40,038 nt of DNA from a virus, in the IMG/VR virus record IMGVR_UViG_3300049893_000480, positions 1-40,038 of that record. One strand, given 5' to 3'. The translations under genes were made by a program, and so were the position numbers. Shown here piece after piece: positions 31,516 to 39,137 of this stretch; position 1 is the first letter of the stretch; each line of letters opens with the position of its first letter. Below the pieces are notes generated by a model. That model was not told the origin of the DNA. It searched no databases and saw nothing but the letters and a program-made list of their open reading frames with translations.

Positions 31516-31701
31516 ATGGCGGTGGAACTCTCCACCGAGCAGCAATTCGAGATTGAAAAACAAGCCCGCACCCTGCTCAACAGCAAGGATGCGGGCGCTA
31601 TGGCTGCAGCTCTCCTGAAACAAGCCTGCTACCAGCAGCAACTGCTGCAGCAAGCCGTCAACGAAATCGCGCGGCTCGAATGCGAGCTGATGCAGCTCTA
31701 A
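31516..31701 (+). CDS. NblA-like small protein
   Basis: A 61-aa all-helical protein. The N-terminal AVELSTEQQFEIEKQART matches the LSxEQQFxLxK signature of NblA, the proteolysis adaptor that triggers phycobilisome breakdown, and length (about 60 aa) and the second helix (ALLKQACYQQQLLQQAV) also fit. NblA is known from some freshwater cyanophages. The C-terminal half is divergent, so this may instead be a small regulatory protein of an NblA-like fold. GTG 31498 would add six residues. Its stop overlaps the stop of the opposite-strand gene by three or four bases. Confidence 0.5.
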   Translation: MAVELSTEQQFEIEKQARTLLNSKDAGAMAAALLKQACYQQQLLQQAVNEIARLECELMQL

Positions 31702-32099
31702 AACAGATCGCTCTCGGTGATCTCGCTCACAGCCCCGCCGGTAGCCTTGGCCAGGCTCTGAGCGGCACCATCGGCAACCTTCGCTGCCTGGTGGGCCGCC
31801 AGCCGTTCCTCGACAGCCTTCAGCGTCTTGTAGTCAGGCTCAACAGTGATGCCCAGATACCTGATGCCGCTGGCCTCGCTCACGTTGTTGTAGCCGCTCA
31901 GCCGCACAACGATCTCGCCCTTGTCGTTGGTGTCGGCGTTCATGATGTAGCTCGCGAACGCCATCCGCTCCTCTTCCTTGATGGTGAAGAGCCCGTCCAC
32001 ATCGGGATATTTTTTCCCGGCGTCATAGCGATCGCCCAGCCGTTGCTGCAGCTTCTCTGGGGTGTTCTTGAAGATTGCGCCCTTTGCTTTGAAAGTCAT
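31698..32099 (-). CDS. RecT-associated protein, possible ssDNA-binding
   Basis: A 133-aa protein: MTFKAKGAIFKNTPEKLQQR, then a beta-rich core (DGLFTIKEEERMAFASYIMN, GEIVVRLSGYNN, IRYLGITVEPD) that could be an OB-like fold, and a helical C-terminus ending ITESDLF. The acidic-hydrophobic end resembles the tail of SSB proteins. Next to RecT and an exonuclease, an ssDNA-binding or recombination role is plausible but not proven. Confidence 0.45.
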   Translation of the reverse strand: MTFKAKGAIFKNTPEKLQQRLGDRYDAGKKYPDVDGLFTIKEEERMAFASYIMNADTNDKGEIVVRLSGYNNVSEASGIRYLGITVEPDYKTLKAVEERLAAHQAAKVADGAAQSLAKATGGAVSEITESDLF

Positions 32100-32326
32100 C
32101 GATTGGGTTGGGTAGGTGGATGGTTTGGAATCCCGCGCAGGTTCCGAAGCTCATACGCCTCGACCTCCGCTACGGGATACAGCACGCGGCCGCCGATCTT
32201 CACGAATCGGGGGCCTCGGTTCTGACTGCGCCAGTTGTCCAGCGTGCTCAGGGTCACGCTGTTACACCAGCGCGCCACAAGGTCAGCCGGCCTCAGATAC
32301 CCAGGCTGCTCAGAAGATCTCATCAT
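32096..32326 (-). CDS. Excisionase/AlpA-like HTH protein
   Basis: A 76-aa protein. LRPADLVARWCNSVTLSTLD, NWRSQNRGPRFVKIGGRVLY and PVAEVEAYE match the short MerR-like winged HTH of AlpA/Xis proteins (helix, then W-R, then GP-F-K-GR-V-Y). Candidate excisionase for the integrase, or transcription regulator. It overlaps the RecT end by 17 bases and the next gene by four. Confidence 0.75.
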   Translation of the reverse strand: MMRSSEQPGYLRPADLVARWCNSVTLSTLDNWRSQNRGPRFVKIGGRVLYPVAEVEAYELRNLRGIPNHPPTQPNR

Positions 32327-32999
32327 CGTCGGCCTCCACTGTTACCGGGTCCGTCTCAGGGGCCGGTTTCTTCACCTTTGCATTCAAATCAGTGATGCTC
32401 ACTGCCGCTGGTTTCTCCGGTGTGATGTCCACCGGTTCAACGTCCAGCACCTCTTCCTGCGTCTGGATGCCCACCAGCAGGTCGGGGATGTAGAGACGGC
32501 CCCAGAAAGCTGCCGCCCGGTATCTGATCATCAGATCGGGGAAGCTGAGCCACTTTGAGCCCGTCTTCGTGGCCCAGCCTTCACGCTTGGCCATAGCCAT
32601 CGTCACCTCAGGCCCGCGCAGCTCCTCGCCGGTGGCAAGTTCCGTAGCTGTGGCGATGCAGGCCAGCGTCTCGCCCTTGCCGCTCAGCTCATACCGCAAC
32701 GGGCTGAACCGGCCGCAGCCATTGATCAGGCCAATGATGAACTGGCTCGACCAGCTGGGCCTGCCGTGGATGATGTGCAGGTTTTGCATCACCATCAGCG
32801 GATCCATCTGCATCCGGCGCGCGATGTTCAGCGCCACCAGGCAGTTTGCAAAGCCCTGCTGCCCCTGGAACTGCTGCGGGATCAGAGTGCTGCTCGCTAG
32901 CGCCTTAGCGATCCTCTGCGCATCTTCGAACGCCTGAATCCCGCTGAACACGCCAGTGTTGGTCGATAACGCGAGGGCTCCAGATTGTTGGTCGGTCAT
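32310..32999 (-). CDS. recT: RecT family recombinase
   Basis: A 229-aa single-strand annealing protein. Family blocks: CLVALNIARRMQMDPLMVMQ, NLHIIHGRPSWSSQFIIGLI, ATGEELRGPEV and the aromatic FPDLMIRYRAAAFWGRLY. Works with the upstream RecE-like exonuclease to join overlapping DNA ends during replication or recircularisation. The C-terminus VEADDDEIF is acidic and ends in a hydrophobic residue, like the SSB tip DDDIPF. Confidence 0.9.
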   Translation of the reverse strand: MTDQQSGALALSTNTGVFSGIQAFEDAQRIAKALASSTLIPQQFQGQQGFANCLVALNIARRMQMDPLMVMQNLHIIHGRPSWSSQFIIGLINGCGRFSPLRYELSGKGETLACIATATELATGEELRGPEVTMAMAKREGWATKTGSKWLSFPDLMIRYRAAAFWGRLYIPDLLVGIQTQEEVLDVEPVDITPEKPAAVSITDLNAKVKKPAPETDPVTVEADDDEIF

Positions 33000-33129
33000 T
33001 GGGTTTCTCGAAAAGTAAGTAAATGAACCAGCAGCCTGCAGCTGCAGGCAGGAAGTCGATCGGCCAGAACTGGCTAAAGAACCAGCCGCCAGCCATTGCG
33101 GCCGCTATGTGCCGCGTCAGGGTTTGCAT
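32905..33129 (-). CDS. 74-aa membrane protein between RecE and RecT
   Basis: MQTLTRHIAAAMAGGWFFSQ, then FWPIDFLPAAAGCWFIYLLF, predicts one or two membrane helices. The ATG shares a base with the RecE-like stop (TGATG), so coupling is likely. The final 95 bases overlap RecT in a different frame; this part may not be constrained. It is the only gene that explains the 33000-33128 gap. Confidence 0.5.
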   Translation of the reverse strand: MQTLTRHIAAAMAGGWFFSQFWPIDFLPAAAGCWFIYLLFEKPNDRPTIWSPRVIDQHWRVQRDSGVRRCAEDR

Positions 33130-34019
33130 CAGTACAGCTCGATCTCAGGCGGCTCACCCTGGGGCAAGCCATCCGGGCGTGGCCGCATCCAACCCGGCAG
33201 GCCAATGATCTGCACGTCTTCGCTGTAGCCAGGCCAGCTGCCGGCTGCTTTGCACTCCGCCAGGCGCTGCAGATCGCGCATGGCCGTTTCGTACCCGATG
33301 CCGATCATCTCGCTGTCGGCGGCGTAGACCGCGACCGGATGCGGCGGTTCAGATTCGACGCACACAAACACGAACTGATCAGGCCGGCGCCCAGTGGCCA
33401 GCTCCAGCCCGTGCAGATACCAGGCTGCCTGTACGTGATAGCGATACTGGCCCACGCTCTTGCGAAATCCTGCAGGGCTTGCGTCGCGCGTGGTCTTCAC
33501 GTCCACCACGATCGCGCCGTCATCGGTCAGATAGTCCGGGCGGCATTTGCACTCCAGCCCGGTGCTCGGATCGATCCACATGTGGGTGGTCTCGGCCTGG
33601 CCCGGCAGGTTGAGCAGCATGGCCGCGGCCGGATGGCCCAGCACGGCCCTGCCCATCGTCATCACCTGCTGTGCAGTGCTGTGATTCAGAATCGTGCGCC
33701 CATCCTGCAGCAGGGCCTCATAGGTGGCCTTGCCCTCCTTGGTGGTGCGCTTCAGGCCCTCGGGCATCACGACATAGCGCGAATCCCACTGGTCAAGCTC
33801 TAGGACGTGGGTGTGCAGCGCAGAGCCAAGCGCCATCTGCTCGCTTGGTGCAGGCTCGATCCTGTTCGGGTCCAGATAACGCGCCCAGTAGTGCAACGGG
33901 CTGCGTGCGATCTGATCTAGGTGCGATTTCGATGCCGCCGCATGGCGGTGATACTCGGCGTTCTCCAGAGCGTCTTCCTCAGGGCTCTCGGAGCTTACCG
34001 GATATTCGGCTAACGTCAC
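33129..34019 (-). CDS. RecE-like PD-(D/E)XK exonuclease
   Basis: A 296-aa nuclease from GTG 34019, chosen for a strong GGGAGGA six bases upstream; the longer ATG 34145 reading overlaps the helicase gene. Motifs: ALGSALHTHVLE with His69, CRPDYL with Asp162, VVDVKTT with Asp173 and Lys175, and QYRYHVQAAWYLHGL. This order matches the lambda-exonuclease/RecE fold. It resects double-stranded ends so RecT can anneal them. Confidence 0.88.
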   Translation of the reverse strand: MTLAEYPVSSESPEEDALENAEYHRHAAASKSHLDQIARSPLHYWARYLDPNRIEPAPSEQMALGSALHTHVLELDQWDSRYVVMPEGLKRTTKEGKATYEALLQDGRTILNHSTAQQVMTMGRAVLGHPAAAMLLNLPGQAETTHMWIDPSTGLECKCRPDYLTDDGAIVVDVKTTRDASPAGFRKSVGQYRYHVQAAWYLHGLELATGRRPDQFVFVCVESEPPHPVAVYAADSEMIGIGYETAMRDLQRLAECKAAGSWPGYSEDVQIIGLPGWMRPRPDGLPQGEPPEIELY

Positions 34020-34103
34020 GCCAGTTCCTCCCAAGTCATTGAAATCGTTTGGTATTTCCCCCTGCGACTCAGTTACCACTACCGCTGTCGCAGGTCTAGT
34101 CCG
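34020..34103. promoter_or_regulatory. Divergent control region between recombination and replication genes
   Basis: Between the RecE-like gene (leftward) and helicase (rightward) lie 84 bases with an 8-bp dyad: CCTGCGAC (34061-34068) and GTCGCAGG (34087-34094), spacer 18 bases. Such spacing fits a dimeric repressor site. The leftward ribosome site is at 34026-34032. This is the best candidate for the early/lysogenic switch region. Confidence 0.45.
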
Positions 34104-35492
34104 ATGAGTCTCACGCTTCGCCCTTATCAGTCCCAGGCCGTCCACAATCTCCGTCTCGCTTACCGCGACGGCGCACGCGCACCCCTGCTCGTGCTGCCCA
34201 CCGGCGGCGGCAAAACCATCGTGATCGCTGAGATCCTGCGCGGCTTATCCGAACGCGGCCGCTCGGGCCTGGTCCTAGTCCACCGCCGTGAACTGATCGC
34301 TCAGACCAGCCACAAGCTCGACCTGGCCGGCGTACCCCACGGCATCATCGCCGCTGGCCACACCTGTGCAAATGCATCAATCCAGGTCGCATCCGTGCAA
34401 ACGCTCGCGCGTAGGCCCCACGCCATCGCGTCACCCCCCGATCTAATCGTCATCGATGAAGCCCACCACGCCACAGCCGGCTCGTGGTTGCGCGCGCTCG
34501 ACCGCTGGCCCGATGCGTCACGCCTGGGAGTCACCGCAACACCGATCCGCCTAGATGGTCGCGGCCTGTCGGCAGTCTTTGACCGCCTTGTTATCGGCCC
34601 ATCTGTTGCGGACCTGACTAGCTCTGGTTTCTTGACAACAGCACGCATCTACGCCCCACCGCAACTGGCGGACTTGTCGGGCCTCAAGCGCAGAGCTGGC
34701 GACTTTGCTGTGGATCAGGCCGCTGAACGTCTTGACCGGCCATCGGTCACTGGCGACGCGATCGACCACTTCCGCAGATTCGCTGGCGACCAGCGCGCGA
34801 TCACGTTTTGTTGTTCTACAACTCACGCGAGTCACGTCTGCGAATCTTTCAACGCTGCAGGCATTTCGGCCGCCACTTTGCTGGGTTCAACGGATCCAGT
34901 GCAGCGCGATCGTGTGGTCCAGTCATTTGCCGCGGGCTCACTGCAGGTGCTGGTGACCGTGGATGTGGTCTCGGAAGGCTTTGATGTGCCAGCAGCCGGC
35001 TGCGCCATCCTGCTTCGCCCCACGCAGTCGCTTGGCCTCTACCTGCAGCAGGTGGGCCGCGTGCTCAGGCCAGCACCCGGCAAGCAGCACGCCATCGTGC
35101 TTGATCACGTTGGCAACGTGCATCGCCATGGCTTCCCGGATGATCCGCGCGAGTGGAGCCTTGACGATCGCCTGCGCACTGGTCGCGGTGGTGGGGCCGC
35201 AGCGCCGTCAGTCCGAACCTGTGAGCAATGCTTCGCCGCGTTCAAACCGGCGCCAATCTGCCCCGTTTGCGGCCATCACTGCGCACCGCCTCCACGCCAG
35301 CTGCGCCACATTGATGGTGAGCTGCGCGAACTGAAGCGCACCGCCAAGGTGATCGAGTTCGAAGAACGCCACGCCAAGCGCGCTGAAGTCGGCCGCGCTC
35401 GCACCCTCGCAGAGCTGCTGATGGTCGCCAAGAATCGCGGCTACTCCGCTGGTTGGGCCTATCGCGTGCATCATGGCCGCAGCAGACACTGA
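34104..35492 (+). CDS. SF2 DEAH helicase
   Basis: A 462-aa helicase. Motif I LPTGGGKT (31-38), Ia LVHRRELI, II DEAH (118-121), III VTATP, V VDVVSEGFD and VI QQVGRVLRP are all present. A zinc-like C-terminal element CEQCFAAF...CPVCGHHC (about 373-392) follows. Probably a replicative or recombination helicase of the UvsW/RadD type. It begins the rightward replication operon. The ATG lies 10 bases after the dyad element. Confidence 0.92.
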   Translation: MSLTLRPYQSQAVHNLRLAYRDGARAPLLVLPTGGGKTIVIAEILRGLSERGRSGLVLVHRRELIAQTSHKLDLAGVPHGIIAAGHTCANASIQVASVQTLARRPHAIASPPDLIVIDEAHHATAGSWLRALDRWPDASRLGVTATPIRLDGRGLSAVFDRLVIGPSVADLTSSGFLTTARIYAPPQLADLSGLKRRAGDFAVDQAAERLDRPSVTGDAIDHFRRFAGDQRAITFCCSTTHASHVCESFNAAGISAATLLGSTDPVQRDRVVQSFAAGSLQVLVTVDVVSEGFDVPAAGCAILLRPTQSLGLYLQQVGRVLRPAPGKQHAIVLDHVGNVHRHGFPDDPREWSLDDRLRTGRGGGAAAPSVRTCEQCFAAFKPAPICPVCGHHCAPPPRQLRHIDGELRELKRTAKVIEFEERHAKRAEVGRARTLAELLMVAKNRGYSAGWAYRVHHGRSRH

Positions 35493-35895
35493 CGCCGTGG
35501 CCAACGCCGAAACCGAGCTGCAGCAGCGCATACGCCTCGCACTCGGCACTCGGCCCGATATACGCCTATTTCGCAATCAGGTGGGCCAGCTGCCTGACCC
35601 ACGCACCGGCCGGCCCGTTCAGTTCGGCCTCGCACGCGGCTCCGCTGATCTCATCGGCTGGCGCACCATCACCATCACCCCAGACATGGTTGGGCAGCGC
35701 CTCGCTGTGTTCACATCGCTGGAAATCAAAACCACCACGGGCCGCCTCACACCTGCACAGCACAACTGGCTCGGCGCTGTGCTCGCTGCTGGTGGTGTTG
35801 CTGGCGTGGCGAGATCCGTGGCCGACTCGTTGCGCATCCTTGAAACACCGCTAGGCTTTTCCCAGCGATCCCCCAGCGATCCCCATGCAGCCTAA
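35473..35895 (+). CDS. VRR-NUC nuclease
   Basis: A 140-aa nuclease. Motifs: ETELQQRIRLAL, FRNQVGQ, GSADLIGW, LEIKTTTGRLTPAQHNWL and AGGVAGVARSV, the set of the VRR-NUC branch of PD-(D/E)XK nucleases (Holliday-junction or flap type). Next to a helicase it should process branched DNA. Overlaps the helicase end by 20 bases. Confidence 0.9.
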   Translation: MAAADTDAVANAETELQQRIRLALGTRPDIRLFRNQVGQLPDPRTGRPVQFGLARGSADLIGWRTITITPDMVGQRLAVFTSLEIKTTTGRLTPAQHNWLGAVLAAGGVAGVARSVADSLRILETPLGFSQRSPSDPHAA

Positions 35896-36040
35896 GCGCA
35901 GCACGCGCCGCACCATCACGCTTGATCTCCCGCCAGAGCAGATCGCCTGGCTCGATCAGCTCGCCACTCAAGCCCTCATCTCACGATCAGGCTTCGTCCG
36001 TCAGCTCATCGCAGCTGCCATGCAGAAGGCAGCCGAATGA
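35885..36040 (+). CDS. Ribbon-helix-helix protein
   Basis: A 51-aa protein. RRTITLDLPPEQIAWLDQLA then SRSGFVRQLIAAAM is a CopG/Arc-type ribbon-helix-helix. A transcription regulator, or antitoxin-type protein, most likely autoregulatory. Overlaps VRR-NUC by 11 bases and the next ATG by four (ATGA). It is the only clearly DNA-binding regulator of the replication operon. Confidence 0.8.
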   Translation: MQPKRSTRRTITLDLPPEQIAWLDQLATQALISRSGFVRQLIAAAMQKAAE

Positions 36041-36309
36041 TCAACCCCAATCGCATCCGCGATCGCTTCCTGGCTGATCTTGATGCCTGGCTTACGCCTG
36101 AGCTGCTCTATCACTGCTTCACCGGCGAATCCGATCCAGATGAGCTGGAACGCATCGCCAACCTTGATCACGTTCTCCAGTCGTCGCTTCTTGCCAAGGT
36201 CGAGCGCCTCTGGCCAGAACGCCTCGCTCTCATCGCTCAGTCACGCCGCAAGGAGCAGCAGGAATCGAAAGCGGCCGTTCAGCAGTTCGTACTCAGCCTC
36301 TCAGCATGA
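36037..36309 (+). CDS. 90-aa helical hypothetical protein
   Basis: MINPNRIRDRFLADLDAWLT, then LERIANLDHVLQSSLLAKVE and RRKEQQESKAAVQQFVLSLS. All-helical, no known family. Between the RHH gene and the primase, coupled by four-base overlaps on both sides; probably a replication accessory. Confidence 0.65.
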   Translation: MINPNRIRDRFLADLDAWLTPELLYHCFTGESDPDELERIANLDHVLQSSLLAKVERLWPERLALIAQSRRKEQQESKAAVQQFVLSLSA

Positions 36310-38813
36310 CCCGCATCACAGATCTCGCCACCGGCCACTGGCCGTCGATCCTTGGCGCACTGGCGGGCCTCTCCGCTGAGCAGCTCACCGATAAGCATCA
36401 GCCCTGCCCCATGTGCGGCGGCAGTGATCGCTATCGCTTCGATGATCAGAACGGCTCCGGCTCCTGGTTTTGCAATCAGTGCGGCGGGCCTCAGCAATCC
36501 GGTGGTGCTGGCAATGGCATGGAGCTGTTGTTGCGTCAAACCGGCTGGACATTCAAAGAGGCCGCCCAGCGCATCGAGCAGCACCTCGGCATCGCCCCAC
36601 AACGCCCAGAACCGCCCACCAAAGGCGCAGAGACCGTCTGGCGCTACAGCGACACCTTTCTGGTCTGCCGCTTCCCTGGAAAGAAAATCAGGCCGCTCTG
36701 GTTCTCCGGCAGCCGCTGGGAGTGGAAGGCGCCACCAGCACCGCGCCCACTGCTCAACCTCGACCAGCTGCGGTCACGCACCGGCACAGTGCTGATTGTT
36801 GAAGGTGAGAAGGCCGCCGACGCTGCAGCACGCCTTTATCCCCGCGCTGTCGTCACCACCTGGCCCTCAGGCTGCAAAGCGATTGACAAGGCCGACTGGG
36901 CGCCCCTGCAGGGTCGCCGCGTCATCCTCTGGCCTGATGCCGATGCCGTAGGCCAACAGGCCATGGATCGCCTCGCCCAGCTGTTGCTCCGTCTTCCCGT
37001 CGATCGGGTGCAGATGGTGACCCCACCCGCTGACTCACCAGAAGGCTGGGATCTCGCTGATGCCACCTGGAGCACCGATGAGGCCGCGGCCTACATCAAG
37101 GCCAACATCTCAGAGCCCCTGGAGCTGGATCCAGAGCAGCCCGCACAGCGGGAGCTGCAGGCCGACCCAGAGCCCGACGACGACCTGCCAGATCTCGACG
37201 CAAACAATCACTACACCTGCCTGGGCTTCGATGGCGACGCCTACTACTACCAGCCGCACAGCACTGGGCAGATCATGCGCCTTTCACGTTCGGCGCACAC
37301 CGCAACCAATCTCGTGGCCCTGGCACCGTTGCCCTACTGGGAGCAGCTGGCGCCCGGTGCTCGCGGTGGCATTGATTGGACACGCGCTGCTGCCACCCTG
37401 TTCGCCATCAACGCCGACCGTGGCGTCTACAACCCCGATCGCATTCGAGGCCGCGGCGCATGGTGGGATAACAAGCGCACCGTGCTGCACCTAGGCGATC
37501 GCCTGATCGTTGATGGCATCTCACGGCCCGTGCTGCGTCCCTTCGACAGCGGCTACCTCTACCAGCGCATGTCGGAGCTGCACGGCCCCGGCAAGGCCAG
37601 GCCGCTCAGTGACGCTGAGGCACTCTCGATCTGCGAGCTGGCTGAGCGCTTCCACTGGGAAGTCCCCGCATCCGGCTTGCTTCTGGCCGGCTGGGTCACA
37701 CTCGCGCCGATCTGCGGCTCGCTGCCATGGCGCCCTCATGCCTGGCTCACAGCAGCAGCAGGTTCCGGCAAGTCCGCCATTCTCGATCGTTATGTCGCGC
37801 CGCTTCTGGCCGATATGGGCCTGATCGTCGCTGGCAACACCACCGAGGCCGGCCTACGCCAAACCCTGCGCTGCGATGCCCTTCCTGTTGTTTTCGATGA
37901 GGCCGAGTCCAACGAAAAGGCCGATCAGGTTCGGATGCAGAACATCCTCTCGCTAGCTCGTGTTGCGTCCAGCGAGTCTCACGCAACTCTGCTCAAGGGC
38001 TCGCCCGGTGGTGATGTCACCCGCTTCAACATCCGCTCGATGTTCCTGATGTCGTCCATCGCCACAGCCCTCAAGCAAGGCGCCGACCGCAGTCGCTTCG
38101 CTCAGCTCACACTGCGCTCACCCACTGAGCTGCCCAAGGAAGAACGCCTCAAGCACTGGGAGGCCCTTGACCGCGACCTCGACCGCTACATCACCCCTGA
38201 GGTGGCCCTACGCCTCATCGCTCGCACCGTCTCCCTGGTGCCGGTCATTCGCCAGTCGATCAGGGTGTTCACCCGCGTGGCTGCTGAGCACTTCGACTCC
38301 CAGCGCCTCGGTGATCAGTACGGCACCCTGCTGGCCGGTGCATGGTCGCTGATGTCGTCAGAGGTGCCCACACCGCAGCAAGCCAAGGCCCTCATCGATC
38401 AGAACGACTGGGAGCCCTACAGCCAGACCACAGAGGTGCCAGACGAACGCCGCTGCATTCACCGCATCCTTCAGCATCAGGTCCGCGTCGAAACCGACGA
38501 CAAGACCTACACCCGCACCCTTGGTGAGCTGGTCGAAATCGCAGCCCACCAGATCAGCGACATCGATGTGACTGCTCGCAAGGCTCAGGACACTCTCGGC
38601 CGCCATGGCCTACGGGTTGAAGCGGACGCCGATCAGCTGCTGGTGAGCAACACGGCAGAGGCCCTGGCCACGATTTTGCGTGACACTCCCTGGTCGCACA
38701 GCTGGGCCACGGTGCTCAGTCGACTGCCTGGTGCGGCGAAGGCAGGGGCCACCCGTTTCAGGGGTGTGGGGGCCATCTCCAGGGCGATTGCGTTACGGAT
38801 TTCGGCCCTGTAA
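36306..38813 (+). CDS. Primase-helicase (zinc finger, TOPRIM, P-loop)
   Basis: An 835-aa replication protein. Residues 30-70 form the primase zinc ribbon (CPMCGG...FCNQCGG). TOPRIM-like motifs: VLIVEGEKAAD (about 160-170) and ILWPDADAVG (about 212-221). Residues about 430-660 form a helicase-type ATPase with Walker A TAAAGSGKS (482-490) and Walker B-like VVFDEAES. The arrangement resembles P4-alpha and DUF927-type primase-helicases. It should start phage replication at the adjacent iteron array. The stop TAA lies inside one GTAACG iteron. Confidence 0.92.
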   Translation: MTRITDLATGHWPSILGALAGLSAEQLTDKHQPCPMCGGSDRYRFDDQNGSGSWFCNQCGGPQQSGGAGNGMELLLRQTGWTFKEAAQRIEQHLGIAPQRPEPPTKGAETVWRYSDTFLVCRFPGKKIRPLWFSGSRWEWKAPPAPRPLLNLDQLRSRTGTVLIVEGEKAADAAARLYPRAVVTTWPSGCKAIDKADWAPLQGRRVILWPDADAVGQQAMDRLAQLLLRLPVDRVQMVTPPADSPEGWDLADATWSTDEAAAYIKANISEPLELDPEQPAQRELQADPEPDDDLPDLDANNHYTCLGFDGDAYYYQPHSTGQIMRLSRSAHTATNLVALAPLPYWEQLAPGARGGIDWTRAAATLFAINADRGVYNPDRIRGRGAWWDNKRTVLHLGDRLIVDGISRPVLRPFDSGYLYQRMSELHGPGKARPLSDAEALSICELAERFHWEVPASGLLLAGWVTLAPICGSLPWRPHAWLTAAAGSGKSAILDRYVAPLLADMGLIVAGNTTEAGLRQTLRCDALPVVFDEAESNEKADQVRMQNILSLARVASSESHATLLKGSPGGDVTRFNIRSMFLMSSIATALKQGADRSRFAQLTLRSPTELPKEERLKHWEALDRDLDRYITPEVALRLIARTVSLVPVIRQSIRVFTRVAAEHFDSQRLGDQYGTLLAGAWSLMSSEVPTPQQAKALIDQNDWEPYSQTTEVPDERRCIHRILQHQVRVETDDKTYTRTLGELVEIAAHQISDIDVTARKAQDTLGRHGLRVEADADQLLVSNTAEALATILRDTPWSHSWATVLSRLPGAAKAGATRFRGVGAISRAIALRISAL

Positions 38814-39070
38814 CGCCCTTGTAACGGGGGCTGTTACGGCTGAAATCCATTGCGCCGGAACGGGTTTAGGAAAAACGTAACGGTGTAACGGTTTTCGGCC
38901 GAAATACTCTCTCTCACACACACACACAGACACACACAGACACACACCCTCTCATCCCCTTATTAATTAATCTCTATTTTTAGAAATAGGTGTTACAGCG
39001 TTACGCGCCGCTCGGATCGCCTCTGCCGCAGAGGGTCTCGGGTGTAACGCCTCCTGTTACACCCGGTTAC
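38792..39070. other. Candidate replication origin with GTAAC iterons
   Basis: Eleven GTAAC/GTTAC units occur in 279 bases: 38792, 38810, 38821, 38833, 38877, 38885, 38992, 39000, 39044, 39056 and 39066 (start positions). The longer form TGTAACG is seen at 38809, 38820, 38884 and 39043. Between the two clusters lie a CA-rich tract (38907-38954) and an AT-rich segment (38960-38990) with TTAATTAA and a CTATTT/AAATAG hairpin. A perfect 12-bp palindrome TTTCGGCCGAAA is at 38893-38904. The non-coding stretch is 38814-39137 and follows the primase gene, as typical of phage origins. Confidence 0.65.
38907..38954 (+). repeat. CT/CA microsatellite in the origin region
   Basis: A pyrimidine-purine tract: CTCTCTCT, then (CA)n interrupted by GA, then CCTCTC. 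About 48 bases nearly free of G on the plus strand. It separates the left iterons from the AT-rich segment and could ease unwinding or form Z-DNA, or reflect replication slippage. Confidence 0.85.
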
Positions 39071-39137
39071 GTCTGTCACGGCTACGGCTCACCTGATCTC
39101 ACTCGCCTGGCCCGGCCTCCCCGCCTACCCTTGGCCC

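Noticed and set aside
34020-34145. RecE-like gene starting at ATG 34145
   Set aside because: That start overlaps the helicase coding start; GTG 34019 has a strong GGGAGGA and begins nearer the conserved domain.
38907-38954. CRISPR array
   Set aside because: The repeats are dinucleotide CA/CT units with no spacer-repeat structure.
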